DNA from: Morococcus cerebrosus
GTDB lineage: Bacteria; Pseudomonadota; Gammaproteobacteria; Burkholderiales; Neisseriaceae
Direction: 5' to 3'
DNA: 64,000 nucleotides
NCBI RefSeq assembly: GCF_022749515.1
Contig: NZ_CP094242.1
Location: forward strand, 186,001 to 250,000
This document shows, in pieces, positions 8,273-18,796 of this stretch. The notes beneath the pieces were generated by a model. It made no database searches. It was not told the origin of the DNA and saw nothing but the letters and a program-made list of their open reading frames with translations. Numbering within the stretch: position 1 is the stretch's first letter; each line of letters begins with the position of its first letter. The position numbers and the translations under genes were made by a program.

Positions 8273-8305
8273 GGTCGTCTGAAAAGTTTTCAGACGACCT
8301 TTTTC
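8272..8305. terminator. Bidirectional uptake-sequence terminator
   Basis: AGGTCGTCTGAAAA and its inverse, with a 2-nt loop and a T-run, lie between the convergent small membrane gene and the LysR gene. Their stops are only about 30 bp apart. Confidence 0.85.
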
Positions 8306-9189
8306 TATTTCCTGAACTCTTCCCTGACGATGTCGAGCCAAGCCCTGAGCGCGGGGGTGGGACGCTGGTGTTTTTTCCACGCCATCGTCAGTCGCCAGCG
8401 GATTTCGGGTTCGGTCAGCGGGACGGCGGCGAAGGTGTCGGGGTTGATTTTGCGGGCGTAGTATTCGGGCAAAAGGGCGATACCCATATGGTGCGCCACC
8501 ATATCGGCGAGCAGGTCCCATTGTCCGGTGCGGCAGACGACGTTGGGGGTGAAGCCTTGGCTGCGGCAGGCGGTTTGGATGGTTTCGTTGAGGGAAAATC
8601 CTGAGCCGAAGAGGATAAACGGTTCGTGTTGCAGGCTTTTGAGGCTGAGGGAGGCATGGCGGGCTTGGGCGCGCGGCATGAGGACGACGAGCGGGTAGTC
8701 GCAGAGGGTAATGCTGTCGAAGTCTTCGTGGACGGGGGCGAGCAGTTGTCCGGCGTCAAGTTCGTTGTTGCGCAAGGATTGCTCGATGGCGAGCGAACCT
8801 TGTTCGAGGAAGGTCAGTTCGATGCCGGGCCATTGGCGGCGGAAGCGGAACAGGGCGTTGCTGAGCAGATCGCTGCCGAGCAGTGCTAAACCCAGCCGCA
8901 GCGTGCCGCTCTTGATGTGGCGGTAGCCGTCGATGCGGGCGAGCAGCAGGTCGCGTTCGTGCAGGAGGTTCAGCGCATGGCGGTACACTTCCTCGCCGAT
9001 GGGCGTGGTGGCGACTTGTCGTTTTTTGCGGCCGTTTTCTTTAACCAGCAGCGGCACGCCCAGCTCTTCTTCCAATGCCTGTATGGTTTTGCTGACGGTG
9101 GGCTGGGTCAGGTTGAGCGCGGATGCGGCGGCGGAAAAACTTTGCAGGCGCACGAGTTCGGCGAAGCAGTGCAGGCTTTTGAAGTCCAT
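8305..9189 (-). CDS. LysR-family transcriptional regulator (CidR-like by context)
   Basis: 294 residues. The N-terminal winged helix-turn-helix (about 1-60) has SFSAAASALNLTQPTVSKTI, followed by a linker helix and a periplasmic-binding-protein-like effector domain (about 90-294). It is divergent from the CidA/LrgA-CidB/LrgB pair across about 100 bp. This is the classic layout in which a LysR activator (CidR in Gram-positives) controls the holin-like operon. Regulation of that operon is inferred from position. The effector is unknown. Confidence 0.9.
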   Translation of the reverse strand: MDFKSLHCFAELVRLQSFSAAASALNLTQPTVSKTIQALEEELGVPLLVKENGRKKRQVATTPIGEEVYRHALNLLHERDLLLARIDGYRHIKSGTLRLGLALLGSDLLSNALFRFRRQWPGIELTFLEQGSLAIEQSLRNNELDAGQLLAPVHEDFDSITLCDYPLVVLMPRAQARHASLSLKSLQHEPFILFGSGFSLNETIQTACRSQGFTPNVVCRTGQWDLLADMVAHHMGIALLPEYYARKINPDTFAAVPLTEPEIRWRLTMAWKKHQRPTPALRAWLDIVREEFRK

Positions 9190-9290
9190 TATTCCTCTTT
9201 TGCATGATTTTAGTTCAGATAATTCATATTATGCGTAAACCGCGTCCTTATAATCAAGCCTTCGTTTTGGATTACGGATGGATAAACCTT

Positions 9291-9683
9291 ATGGATACGC
9301 TGACGCGATTTTTTCAGACGACCTTGCAGCTTGCCGTAGTCGGCTTGGTGTGGCTGGTGTCGGATTTGATGGTGCGCTTTGCCCATCTGCCTGTTTCTTC
9401 GGGCGTATTGGGGCTGTTTTTGATGCTTGCGCTGTTGGGTTTGGGCGTGATTAAAACCGGCATGGTCGAGCGCGGCGCGAAATGGGTGTTGGGCGAGTTG
9501 GTGTTTTTCTTCATCCCGATTATGGTTTCCGTATTGCAATACCGCGATTTGCTTCTTTCCGAAGGTTGGCGGCTGGTGCTGACGATTGCGGTCGGTACCG
9601 CGCTGGTGATGATCAGCACGGCGTTGACGCTGAATTTCTGCTACCGCTGGAAACGCCGCCTGTATAAAAAACTGCACGCCTGA
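9291..9683 (+). CDS. CidA/LrgA family holin-like protein
   Basis: Start chosen at ATG 9291 (130 residues), the family length; the longer reading covers the divergent promoter region, where a TATAAT occurs at 9249-9254. Four hydrophobic helices are visible (VVGLVWLVSDLMVRF, GVLGLFLMLALLGLG, FFFIPIMVSVLQY, VLTIAVGTALVMISTALTL), with the family-typical VLGELVFFFIP. LrgA/CidA proteins are inner-membrane holin-like proteins linked to murein hydrolase control and, in some bacteria, small-acid transport. An uptake word is embedded near the start and encodes FQTTLQ. The partner gene begins 12 bp after the stop. Confidence 0.88.
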   Translation: MDTLTRFFQTTLQLAVVGLVWLVSDLMVRFAHLPVSSGVLGLFLMLALLGLGVIKTGMVERGAKWVLGELVFFFIPIMVSVLQYRDLLLSEGWRLVLTIAVGTALVMISTALTLNFCYRWKRRLYKKLHA

Positions 9684-9695
9684 TAGGGAACAAAA

Positions 9696-10391
9696 ATGGA
9701 TTACGCCGCGCTCGCCTGCTTCGCTTGGACCTGCTTCGCCTATTTTGTGGCGAAAAAAATCTACCGTAAAAAACCGCTGATGATTTTCTCGCCCGTCGTG
9801 ACCGTTTCGGTCAGCACCATCGTCCTGATGCTGCTTTTGGGCATTTCCTACGACACTTACCACAAATACACGCAAGGCATCGTTTTCCTGCTCACGCCGG
9901 TAACGGTCGCTTTCGCCATTCCGATTTATGAAAACCGCGAAGTCATCCGCCGCCAGCTTCCCATCCTGTCGATAGCGATTTTGGTCGGCATGTTCGTCGG
10001 TGTGGCCAGCGCGTTTTTGATGGGCAATATGTTCCACTTCGACAGCGAAGTGACCAACAGCCTGATGGCGCGCTCGATTTCCACGCCGTTTGCCGTCGTG
10101 TTGGCAAGTGAAATCCACGGCTCGGCATCGCTGGTATCGCTGTTCACCATCATCACCGGCTTCGTCGGCATGATATTCGGCGATTTGTTTTTAGCGTTTA
10201 CCCGCATCCGCTTCCACACCGCCAACGGTGTCGCACTGGGCAACGCCGCCCACGGCTTCGGCACTTCCCGCGCCGGACAACGCCACGAAACCGAAGGCGT
10301 GATGGCGAGCCTGACCATGATTTTGGCGGGGCTGTTTATGGTCATCATCGGGCCGAGTATGGTGCATTTGGTGGTTTGGCTGATGGGCTGA
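9696..10391 (+). CDS. CidB/LrgB family membrane protein
   Basis: 231 residues with six to seven hydrophobic segments. Family features include KPLMIFSPVVTVSVS near the start, the glycine-rich GNAAHGFGTSRAGQ, and ILAGLFMVIIGPS at the C-terminus. LrgB/CidB works with the holin-like protein encoded just upstream in controlling autolysis or in pyruvate-type transport; which applies here cannot be told. The two genes form one operon under the divergent LysR regulator. 10392-10580 downstream shows no gene. Confidence 0.92.
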   Translation: MDYAALACFAWTCFAYFVAKKIYRKKPLMIFSPVVTVSVSTIVLMLLLGISYDTYHKYTQGIVFLLTPVTVAFAIPIYENREVIRRQLPILSIAILVGMFVGVASAFLMGNMFHFDSEVTNSLMARSISTPFAVVLASEIHGSASLVSLFTIITGFVGMIFGDLFLAFTRIRFHTANGVALGNAAHGFGTSRAGQRHETEGVMASLTMILAGLFMVIIGPSMVHLVVWLMG

Positions 10392-10580
10392 ACGGCAGTT
10401 TTACAAAGGTATTGGAAACGTCGTCTGAAAAGCCGTTAAGTAAAATCTGATGGCAGTATGGTACCTTGCTGATAGTTATTGCAAAAATACCCATATCGGC
10501 ATTGCACCCTGCTACGCGGGGCAGGCTATGGCAAAAATGATGGAGTTTGGGGCTTTTTTTGAATTGACTGTGTTGATGAT

Positions 10581-10617
10581 AAAAAGGTCGTCTGAAAATT
10601 TTCAGACGACCTTTTTT
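10581..10617. terminator. Bidirectional uptake-sequence terminator between lrgB-like gene and wzc
   Basis: AAAAAGGTCGTCTGAAAA pairs with TTTTCAGACGACCTTTTTT with no spare loop. It has T-runs on both strands and separates the convergent genes. Confidence 0.88.
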
Positions 10618-10638
10618 GATGACAAACCTTACCTATCG

Positions 10639-12831
10639 TCAGGCTTTTGGTTTTTCTGACGTAGTTTTTTTGGCGGTTTTTTTGCCTTCGGTAGGCGTGA
10701 TGTAAGAATAGTAGTAGTCGTAAGTGCTGTTAGCCTCGCGTTTCATGCCATTGAGGATAACTCCCTTGATGGTGATTTTGTTTTGACGCAGGCGTTCCGC
10801 GCTGATAGCCAGCTCTTTGGCAGTTGTGTTGCCGTAGCGGCTGACCAGAAGGACTGTGCCTGCATGTTGTCCGACAACGACGGCATCGGTTACCGCCAAA
10901 ACAGGCGGGGTGTCGATGATGACGTAATCGTAACGTTTTTGCGCGTTTGACAACAGTTCTTTGAAACGGTTGTCCATCAGTAGCTCGGACGGATTTTTAG
11001 GATAGCTGCCGGCACTGATGAGGTGCAGGTTGGGGATATTGGTTTGGATAACGGCTTGGGCAGGGGAAACTTCTCCAGACAAAATGTCGGACAGGCCGAA
11101 TTCAGGTGTTACGTTCAGCAACTGATCCAGATAACCTTTGCGCATATCGGTATCAATCAGCAGGACGCGTTTGCCGGACTGCGCCATCACGGTGGCAAGG
11201 TTGGCGGAAATGAAGGATTTACCTGCTTCCGGAGTCGCACCGGTAATCATGAGGATATTATTGCGGGCGTCCAGCATGGAGAAGTAAATGTTGGTACGCA
11301 GGGCGCGGATGGCTTCGACGGCGATGTCGGTACTGTCTTCGTTTGCCAAAAGATAGGTGGAACGTCCTTTGAGCGATTTGAACTTGCGTTTGATAAGGTC
11401 GCGTTTTTGCTGGGTTTTTGAATGCGGGATAAGTGCCGAAACTTCGAGATCGAGGGCTTCGATTTCTTCAGACGACGTAATGCCGCGGCGCATGCGGCCT
11501 TGCAGTAGGAACCACATGGAGGCAAGTGCGCCTGCGGCAAGCGCGCCCAACGCTGTGATAACGGCTTTGCGGGGGGCAATCGGTTTTTCCGGCGTGTAGG
11601 CATGGTCAACGACACGGACGTTGCCTTGCGCACTGGCTTTCATGATGTTGAGTTCTTGTTGTTTCGCCAAGAGTTGGACGTAGGTCGCTTGGTTGGTTTC
11701 TACGTCGCGGGTCAGGCGGATGACTTCCTGCTGGGTGTTGGGCAGGCCGGCGATTTGCTGGTTAATTTTGCTCTTAGCGCGTTCGAGTACCGCCAATTTG
11801 TCTAAAACGGCTTTATAGGAAGGGTGCTCCGGAGTGTATAGTTCTGCCAAACCTGCTTCTTCGGTTTTGAGCAGGGTGATTTGGGTTTCGATGCTGGTCA
11901 GGCTTTCAAGCGCGCCTTTGGACTCAAGCGGAATGTCTAGAGAACCGGATCGTTCGCGGTAGGCGTTGAGTTTGTTTTCCGCATCTTGCAAGGTTTCTTT
12001 CAGACGAGGCAATTCTTCGCTAATGAACGCCAAGCCGCTGGAAGCGACTTGAACATCGCGTTCGCGGTTTTGGGAGACGTAATTGTCAGCGATGCTGTTG
12101 AGAATAGTGCTGGTTTTTTTAGGATCAGTATCGGTATAGGAAAGGTTGATGATGGGGCTGGTTTTACCTTTACTGATGACCGAGAGCTTGTTTTTCAGAT
12201 TTTCGATAGCACTGAGTTTGGAGAATTTGGTCAGCTCGAAATCTTGATCTGCCTCAGCAAGAATGCGGTCGACTTTTAGAACGGTTTCGTTATTGATTTT
12301 AAGGGGCGCACCGACATGGCCTTCTTTAGTCGTACCGTCAGGGAGTGTCAGCAGGTAGGTTTTGCTGTCTTTGACAGTCAGTTTGAAGGGTTTGTTGATC
12401 CAGTCCTCAGAAACGGTGAACGCGCCGATTTTTAACATCGGGTCGTCGCTGCTACTGAGGTTGTGCACCATATTCCCGAAAATCGGGAAGTAGGTGGCTT
12501 TGACTTCTTGGTCAAGTTGCAGGTCTTCAACGGTTTTGCCCAATACCAAACGAGATTGAACGAGCTCCACTTCTGCTTCGGACGGGGCAGGTTCGTTGGA
12601 AAGCATGTTGTTGATTTCGGTTAGGATTTGGTTTTGTTTGGTTTCGATTTCCAACATGGCATCGGCACGATAGAGCGGGGTGGAGGCCAAACCGATTACG
12701 GCACCTGCCAATCCGCCTGCTAAGATTGCGGCGGCGATTTTGTTTTTGTTTTGCCACAGGCTTTGCATTTGTTGGCCGAAGTCGATTTCGTCGTTGCCGG
12801 CAGGGGCTGATGAGGGATATTGTTTGTACAT
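10639..12831 (-). CDS. wzc: Polysaccharide co-polymerase with BY-kinase domain (Wzc)
   Basis: 730 residues, the length of proteobacterial Wzc. The order is a cytoplasmic N-terminus, TM1 (about 33-53), a long periplasmic Wzz domain with coiled coil, TM2 (about 425-448, ITALGALAAGALASMWFLL), then a tyrosine kinase. The kinase has Walker A GATPEAGKSFISA (about 530-542), Walker A' VLLIDTDMRKG, and VIIDTPPVLAVTDA. A Tyr-rich tail (YDYYYSY, about 704-710) is the autophosphorylation cluster. It controls chain length and export of Wzy-dependent capsule or exopolysaccharide. It is the last gene of the minus-strand locus, 48 bp after the phosphatase gene. Confidence 0.95.
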   Translation of the reverse strand: MYKQYPSSAPAGNDEIDFGQQMQSLWQNKNKIAAAILAGGLAGAVIGLASTPLYRADAMLEIETKQNQILTEINNMLSNEPAPSEAEVELVQSRLVLGKTVEDLQLDQEVKATYFPIFGNMVHNLSSSDDPMLKIGAFTVSEDWINKPFKLTVKDSKTYLLTLPDGTTKEGHVGAPLKINNETVLKVDRILAEADQDFELTKFSKLSAIENLKNKLSVISKGKTSPIINLSYTDTDPKKTSTILNSIADNYVSQNRERDVQVASSGLAFISEELPRLKETLQDAENKLNAYRERSGSLDIPLESKGALESLTSIETQITLLKTEEAGLAELYTPEHPSYKAVLDKLAVLERAKSKINQQIAGLPNTQQEVIRLTRDVETNQATYVQLLAKQQELNIMKASAQGNVRVVDHAYTPEKPIAPRKAVITALGALAAGALASMWFLLQGRMRRGITSSEEIEALDLEVSALIPHSKTQQKRDLIKRKFKSLKGRSTYLLANEDSTDIAVEAIRALRTNIYFSMLDARNNILMITGATPEAGKSFISANLATVMAQSGKRVLLIDTDMRKGYLDQLLNVTPEFGLSDILSGEVSPAQAVIQTNIPNLHLISAGSYPKNPSELLMDNRFKELLSNAQKRYDYVIIDTPPVLAVTDAVVVGQHAGTVLLVSRYGNTTAKELAISAERLRQNKITIKGVILNGMKREANSTYDYYYSYITPTEGKKTAKKTTSEKPKA

Positions 12832-12879
12832 CAGTAGACTTTCTTCTTAAAACGGGTTCTGTTGTGCGGAGGATGGAGA

Positions 12880-13326
12880 TTATTGCTCTGCCTGTCCGCT
12901 CAGTTTATCCGCCCATGTATTGGCGGCTTGTTCGATTTGTAGGAAGACCGCTTCGAACATTTCACTGCTTTGTTTGAATGGGTCGGGTATATTTTTTTTC
13001 GGCAGCCATTGGGCAAGCAAAAAGGCTTTACTGCGCGCAGACGGCTGGATGTCGGCAACCATGTCGATATGTGCCGGCTCCATGACCAAAATCAAATCCG
13101 CTTCGTCGCACATTTTGGGTGTGAGTTGGCGGGCGGTATGTCCTGCGACGATAACGCCGTGTTTGAGGGCGGTTTTAATGGCTTGGAAGTCTGCATCTTT
13201 TCCTGCCAATGCGTTAATGCCGGCAGAACTGATACGGTGGTTGGGCAGTTTTTTCTGCAAAATACGTTCTGCTGTCGGAGAACGGCAGATGTTGCCCATA
13301 CATACTACTAAAATATTTTGAAACAT
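12880..13326 (-). CDS. wzb: Low-molecular-weight protein-tyrosine phosphatase (Wzb)
   Basis: Start set at ATG 13326, 148 residues; the longer reading adds 33 unrelated residues. The catalytic P-loop CMGNICRS starts at C9 (CX5R ending at R15), and the general-acid loop is NIPDPF. Wzb dephosphorylates the Tyr tail of Wzc, whose gene follows 48 bp downstream, cycling the export machine. The order wza-wzb-wzc is the standard group-1 capsule/exopolysaccharide arrangement. Confidence 0.92.
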   Translation of the reverse strand: MFQNILVVCMGNICRSPTAERILQKKLPNHRISSAGINALAGKDADFQAIKTALKHGVIVAGHTARQLTPKMCDEADLILVMEPAHIDMVADIQPSARSKAFLLAQWLPKKNIPDPFKQSSEMFEAVFLQIEQAANTWADKLSGQAEQ

Positions 13327-13485
13327 AAGGGAAGCGGTATTTTTTTCTTGTAGGGTCAAATCATTATAAAACAGTTTGCGGTCGGATATTTTTCGGTCCG
13401 GATGGTAATTTTGTTCATGCACCATTCAGACGATTCGTACCCGAACCACTATTTGCCTGACAACGGCTGCTGTCAGGCTGTCAGG

Positions 13486-14619
13486 TTATTTGAATGTGTT
13501 GTCGATAGAGTTGACGTTGGTTACGAAACTGGTTAATTGAGACACTACGCGGTTCCAACGGGTAACCGGTGCGGCAGTTACATAAACGATGTCGTTGGGG
13601 CGAAGGTCAAAGTCGTTACCCAATGCGTAAGCAGTCGCGTCTTTCAGGTTAAGTTGGTAAATGTGGATAGGTTTGACTGCGTCTTCAGGCGCGCGGCGGA
13701 TGACGAATACGCCGGTTGCATCGGCTTGGGTTTGGTTCATCCCCCCGGCCTCACCCAGTGCCTGTGTGAGATTTAAGCCGTGATTGTCGATAGGCAGGGT
13801 GGCTTGGCGGCCGACTTCGCCCATGATGTATACTTTGCTGTTGCTGTTGTTGGGGATGTAAACGATGTCGCCATTGCTTAAGAGGTGGTTTTGCGACATA
13901 TCGCCGTACTGCATGATGTTTTGCAGGGAGATGGTGCGGTCAACGCCGTTGTGCGTCCATTTGACGTTGTGGGTGTCTGCGTTTTGCGCTACGCCGCCCG
14001 CTTGATTGACGGCATCGAGGATGGTCATGGGGACGTTGGTAATCGGCAGTTGTCCGGCTTGTCCGACAGCTCCGGAAATGGAAATGCGTTGCGAGCGGAA
14101 TTCGGTTACGTTGATGGTAACTTGGGGGTTTTTAAGATAGCGTTTCAGACGACTTGTCAGGATGTTTTGCAGCTCGTCTATGGTTTTGCCTTGCGCTTGG
14201 ATTTTGCCGACCAGCGGGTAGGTGATGTAGCCGCTTTCGTCCACCCAGGCGCCTCGGCTGACTTGGTTGCTTTGCGGACTGCTTTGTTGGACGGGGGAGT
14301 TGAGGTCGGTGTGCGCCCAGACCATGATGTTCAATACGTCGCCTTTGCCGATATGGTATCGGTAGGCGGCTCTGCTGTGTTCGAGGGCTGCGTTGGTTTG
14401 CGACAACACCGGCGGTTTGCGCATTTTTTCAACGAGGCCGAAGGTAATCGGATAGATGGCGACTCGCTTGTCGAATTTGGTGTCTGCTACGGTTTCGTCA
14501 TTATCGTAAATGATGGCTTTGTTGCGTGTGTTGATGGTGGAGCCGGGTATGACGGTAGTGCTGTTGCAGGCGGTCAGTGCCATCAGCGACAGGCTGATAA
14601 AGGCAAGCTGTTTTTTCAT
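13486..14619 (-). CDS. wza: Polysaccharide export outer-membrane lipoprotein (Wza)
   Basis: 377 residues with a lipoprotein signal ending in LTAC (lipidated C18). The poly-export domain begins at YRYHIGKGDVLNIMVWAH, followed by SLBB-type domains (YPLVGKIQAQGKTIDELQ, ISGAVGQAGQLPITN, VYIMGEVGRQATLP). The C-terminal helix (TRWNRVVSQLTSFVTNV) would form the outer-membrane alpha-barrel seen in Wza octamers. It forms the exit channel for Wzy-made polymer. An uptake-word hairpin in the 91-bp gap upstream may weaken read-through from the dehydratase gene. Confidence 0.95.
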   Translation of the reverse strand: MKKQLAFISLSLMALTACNSTTVIPGSTINTRNKAIIYDNDETVADTKFDKRVAIYPITFGLVEKMRKPPVLSQTNAALEHSRAAYRYHIGKGDVLNIMVWAHTDLNSPVQQSSPQSNQVSRGAWVDESGYITYPLVGKIQAQGKTIDELQNILTSRLKRYLKNPQVTINVTEFRSQRISISGAVGQAGQLPITNVPMTILDAVNQAGGVAQNADTHNVKWTHNGVDRTISLQNIMQYGDMSQNHLLSNGDIVYIPNNSNSKVYIMGEVGRQATLPIDNHGLNLTQALGEAGGMNQTQADATGVFVIRRAPEDAVKPIHIYQLNLKDATAYALGNDFDLRPNDIVYVTAAPVTRWNRVVSQLTSFVTNVNSIDNTFK

Positions 14620-14647
14620 GTCGGTATCCTTGTCAATCTTATCATCG

Positions 14648-14680
14648 GGGTCGTCCGAAAACTTTCAGACGACCTTTTTT
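14648..14680 (-). terminator. Imperfect uptake-sequence hairpin between pglD and wza
   Basis: A variant word (GGTCGTCCGAAAA) pairs with TTTCAGACGACC. The T-run lies on the plus strand side, so it would work poorly for the minus-strand operon and may act as an attenuator. Confidence 0.5.
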
Positions 14681-14710
14681 GTAGGGTATCTTACTTTATC
14701 GGTAGGGTGT

Positions 14711-16603
<1,893 letters not shown>

Positions 16604-16638
16604 TTTGGTATATTCTGAGTAATGTTGTCGGACAGGGT

Positions 16639-16674
16639 TTCAGACGACCTCAGCCATACGAAGGTCGTCTGAAA
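16639..16674. repeat. Outward-facing uptake-sequence pair between pglC and pglD
   Basis: TTTCAGACGACCT (16639-16651) and AGGTCGTCTGAAAA (16662-16675) surround a 10-nt loop and lie in the 195-bp gap between the two pgl genes. Confidence 0.75.
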
Positions 16675-16755
16675 AGACGTTTGTTGCTACGGAGCATTGG
16701 TTTTCCGTATGTGTCGGCTGCTTGCCGGTTCCCTTTTTTATTCGGCTGAAGCGGT

Positions 16756-16793
16756 AAACCGCCGCCGTCCCGATGATACGGGCGCGGCGGTTT
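16756..16793 (-). terminator. GC-rich hairpin immediately 3' of pglC
   Basis: AAACCGCCGC...CCCG pairs with CGGG.GCGGCGGTTT around a 6-nt loop, five bases past the pglC stop. It is very stable but lacks a long T-run on the minus strand, so it may be an mRNA 3'-end stabiliser or partial terminator splitting the operon. Confidence 0.5.
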
Positions 16794-16798
16794 GTACT

Positions 16799-17974
16799 TT
16801 ATGCTGTGGCTTCTGCCAACACAGCTTCGATGTGTTCTTTGCAGAACGCGATTTCGTCGTCGGTCAGCGTCGGATGCACCAAGAACATCAGGCTGGTGTC
16901 GCCCAGTTCGACGGCGTTTTTCAGCCGCTCTTTCGGCCGCCACGGCGTGTTGTCGAAGGCTTTTTCCAAATAGACTTCGGAGCAGCTGCCTTGATAGCAG
17001 GGGACTTTGCGCGCGTTCAGTTCGTTCACGATGCGGTCGCGCGTCCAGCCTTCTTTGAGGTGTTCGGGTTTGACGAAGGCATAGAACTTGTATTGCGCGT
17101 GTTCGATGTAGTCGGCGACTTCAATCAGGCGGATGCTTTTGAATTTGCCCAGGCTTTCTGCCAGCTTGGCGGCGTGGGCTTGGCGGCGTGCCGTCCATTC
17201 GGGCATACGTTTGAGCTGGATGCGGCCGATGACTGCCTGCATTTCCATCATGCGCCAGTTGGTGCCGAAGCTTTCGTGCAGCCAGCGGAAGCCGGGGGCG
17301 TGTTCGCGGTGGTACACGGCGTCATAGCTTTTGCCGTGGTCTTTGTACGACCACATTTTGCTCCACAGCTCTTTGTCGTTGGTGGTGACCATGCCGCCTT
17401 CGCCGCCGGTGGTCATGATTTTGTCTTGGCAGAACGACCATGCGCCGACGTGTCCGATGGAGCCGACGGATTTGCCTTTGTATTTCGCGCCGTGCGCTTG
17501 GGCGCAGTCTTCGATAACCCATAAATCATGTTCTTTTGCCAAGTCCATGATGCCGTCCATTTCGGCAGGCATACCGGCGAGGTGGACGACGATGATGGCT
17601 TTGGTATTCGGCGTCAGCACGGCTTTGATGGTTTCCGCGCTGATATTTTGGCTGTTTAAATCCACGTCGGCGAACACGGGGTTTGCGCCTGCGGTAACGA
17701 TGCAGGAAGCGGAGGCGAGGAAGGTGCGTGAGGTAACGATGACATCGTCGCCTGCGCCGATGCCCATTGCTTTAAGCGCAACATCAAGCGCCAGTGTGCC
17801 GTTGGAAAGGGCGACGGCGTATTGCGTGCCAGCGAAGGCGGCGAATTCTTTTTCAAATTCGCGGCATTCGGTGCCTGTCCAGTAGTTGACTTTGTTGGAC
17901 AGCAGGACTTTGGAAACGGCATCGGCTTCTTCTTGGGTGAAGCTCGGCCACGGGGAGAGGGATGTGTTAAGCAT
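16799..17974 (-). CDS. pglC: UDP-4-amino-4,6-dideoxy-HexNAc aminotransferase (PglC, DegT/DnrJ/EryC1 family)
   Basis: 391 residues. The PLP-binding fold is shown by SNGTLALDVALKAMGIGAGD (about 58-77), IEDCAQAHGAKYKG, and SFCQDKIMTTGGEGG, where K185 is the PLP Lys. It transfers an amino group to C4 of the 4-keto sugar made by the downstream dehydratase, giving a UDP-4-amino-4,6-dideoxy sugar, the bacillosamine route. Its first eight bases overlap the stop of the formyltransferase gene, so the two are translationally coupled. This suggests that the 4-amino sugar is the formyl acceptor. Confidence 0.93.
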   Translation of the reverse strand: MLNTSLSPWPSFTQEEADAVSKVLLSNKVNYWTGTECREFEKEFAAFAGTQYAVALSNGTLALDVALKAMGIGAGDDVIVTSRTFLASASCIVTAGANPVFADVDLNSQNISAETIKAVLTPNTKAIIVVHLAGMPAEMDGIMDLAKEHDLWVIEDCAQAHGAKYKGKSVGSIGHVGAWSFCQDKIMTTGGEGGMVTTNDKELWSKMWSYKDHGKSYDAVYHREHAPGFRWLHESFGTNWRMMEMQAVIGRIQLKRMPEWTARRQAHAAKLAESLGKFKSIRLIEVADYIEHAQYKFYAFVKPEHLKEGWTRDRIVNELNARKVPCYQGSCSEVYLEKAFDNTPWRPKERLKNAVELGDTSLMFLVHPTLTDDEIAFCKEHIEAVLAEATA

Positions 17975-18749
17975 TGGCTTTTCCTGCGAAAAGGCTGGTG
18001 GAGTCTTTGGGGGCGACTTCTTCCAGCAGTTGGCGGTTGATCAAGGTGTATTTTTGACCGTCGATTTCGACGTATGCGCCGTCGTAAGGCGGGAACCAGA
18101 ACGCGCGGATTTTTTTCTCGACATCGTCGCCGTCATGGATTTGCTTCATCGCTTCCATTTCATCACGGCTGACGTAGCGGCCGCCGATGTTGGGCGTGGT
18201 CGGCAATTTGGCTTGCGCTTCGACGGCGCGGGCGATAATGCGTTGTGCGAACGGCTCCAATGCCTGCATGGTCTTGCGTTCGAGCGATTGGGCGGTTTCG
18301 GCAGAAGAATCAATGGGGAAGCGGTCCACTTCGATGATTTCGCCGGTGTCGATGGAGGCATCGACGTAGTGGGCGGTGCTGCCCCATTCGGACAATTCGT
18401 CCATGATGGCAAGGTTGTAGCCGCCCGTGCCTTTGTATTCGGGCAACAGGGCCGGGTGGAAGTTGATCGTACCCAAGCGCGGGACGGTCAGGAATTCGTC
18501 GCGCAGTTTGCGCCAGTAGAGTACGGACAAACCCAAGTCGTATTTCAGACGACCTTCTTTCATTGCTTCCAAGGCGGTGTCGAAAGTGTAGAGCGGCAAG
18601 CCCAATTCTTTGGCGGCGGCAGCCGTCGGTGAGCCTTGCAGGTGGCTGTCGGTCAGTACGCCGACGATTTCGATGCCGTTTTGTGAAGATAAGAGCCGGA
18701 GCAGGTTGGCGGAAAGCCGTTTACGTCCCATGAATAATATTTTTGTCAT
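17967..18749 (-). CDS. Formyltransferase-family protein, probable sugar N-formyltransferase
   Basis: 260 residues with the fold and catalytic triad of 10-formyl-tetrahydrofolate-dependent transferases: N96 and H98 in TINFHPALLPEYKGTGG and D134 in DASIDTGEI. It is shorter than methionyl-tRNA formyltransferase (about 310 residues), and its C-terminal part differs (DGAYVEIDGQKYTLINRQL resembles an OB-like tail). Because the gene overlaps pglC, the likely substrate is the UDP-4-amino sugar, giving an N-formyl instead of the N-acetyl made by PglB in other Neisseria. The family assignment is firm; the substrate is inference. Confidence 0.8.
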   Translation of the reverse strand: MTKILFMGRKRLSANLLRLLSSQNGIEIVGVLTDSHLQGSPTAAAAKELGLPLYTFDTALEAMKEGRLKYDLGLSVLYWRKLRDEFLTVPRLGTINFHPALLPEYKGTGGYNLAIMDELSEWGSTAHYVDASIDTGEIIEVDRFPIDSSAETAQSLERKTMQALEPFAQRIIARAVEAQAKLPTTPNIGGRYVSRDEMEAMKQIHDGDDVEKKIRAFWFPPYDGAYVEIDGQKYTLINRQLLEEVAPKDSTSLFAGKANA

Positions 18750-18796
18750 GAAATAGTCCTTTTGGCATTGTGAGTGTACGTTTGATTATGTAATGG

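Noticed and set aside
9210..10118. 302-codon minus-strand frame opposite the lrgA/lrgB-like genes
   Set aside because: It spans two real genes on the other strand, is His/Gln/Arg-rich and looks like a reverse-strand shadow.
10450..10659. 69-codon plus-strand frame downstream of the lrgB-like gene
   Set aside because: It runs straight through an uptake-word terminator (translating as RSSENFQTTF) and into the 3' end of wzc.
17967..18749. Methionyl-tRNA formyltransferase (fmt)
   Set aside because: The catalytic triad fits the superfamily, but the protein is too short, has a different C-terminal part, and overlaps pglC inside a glycan locus.
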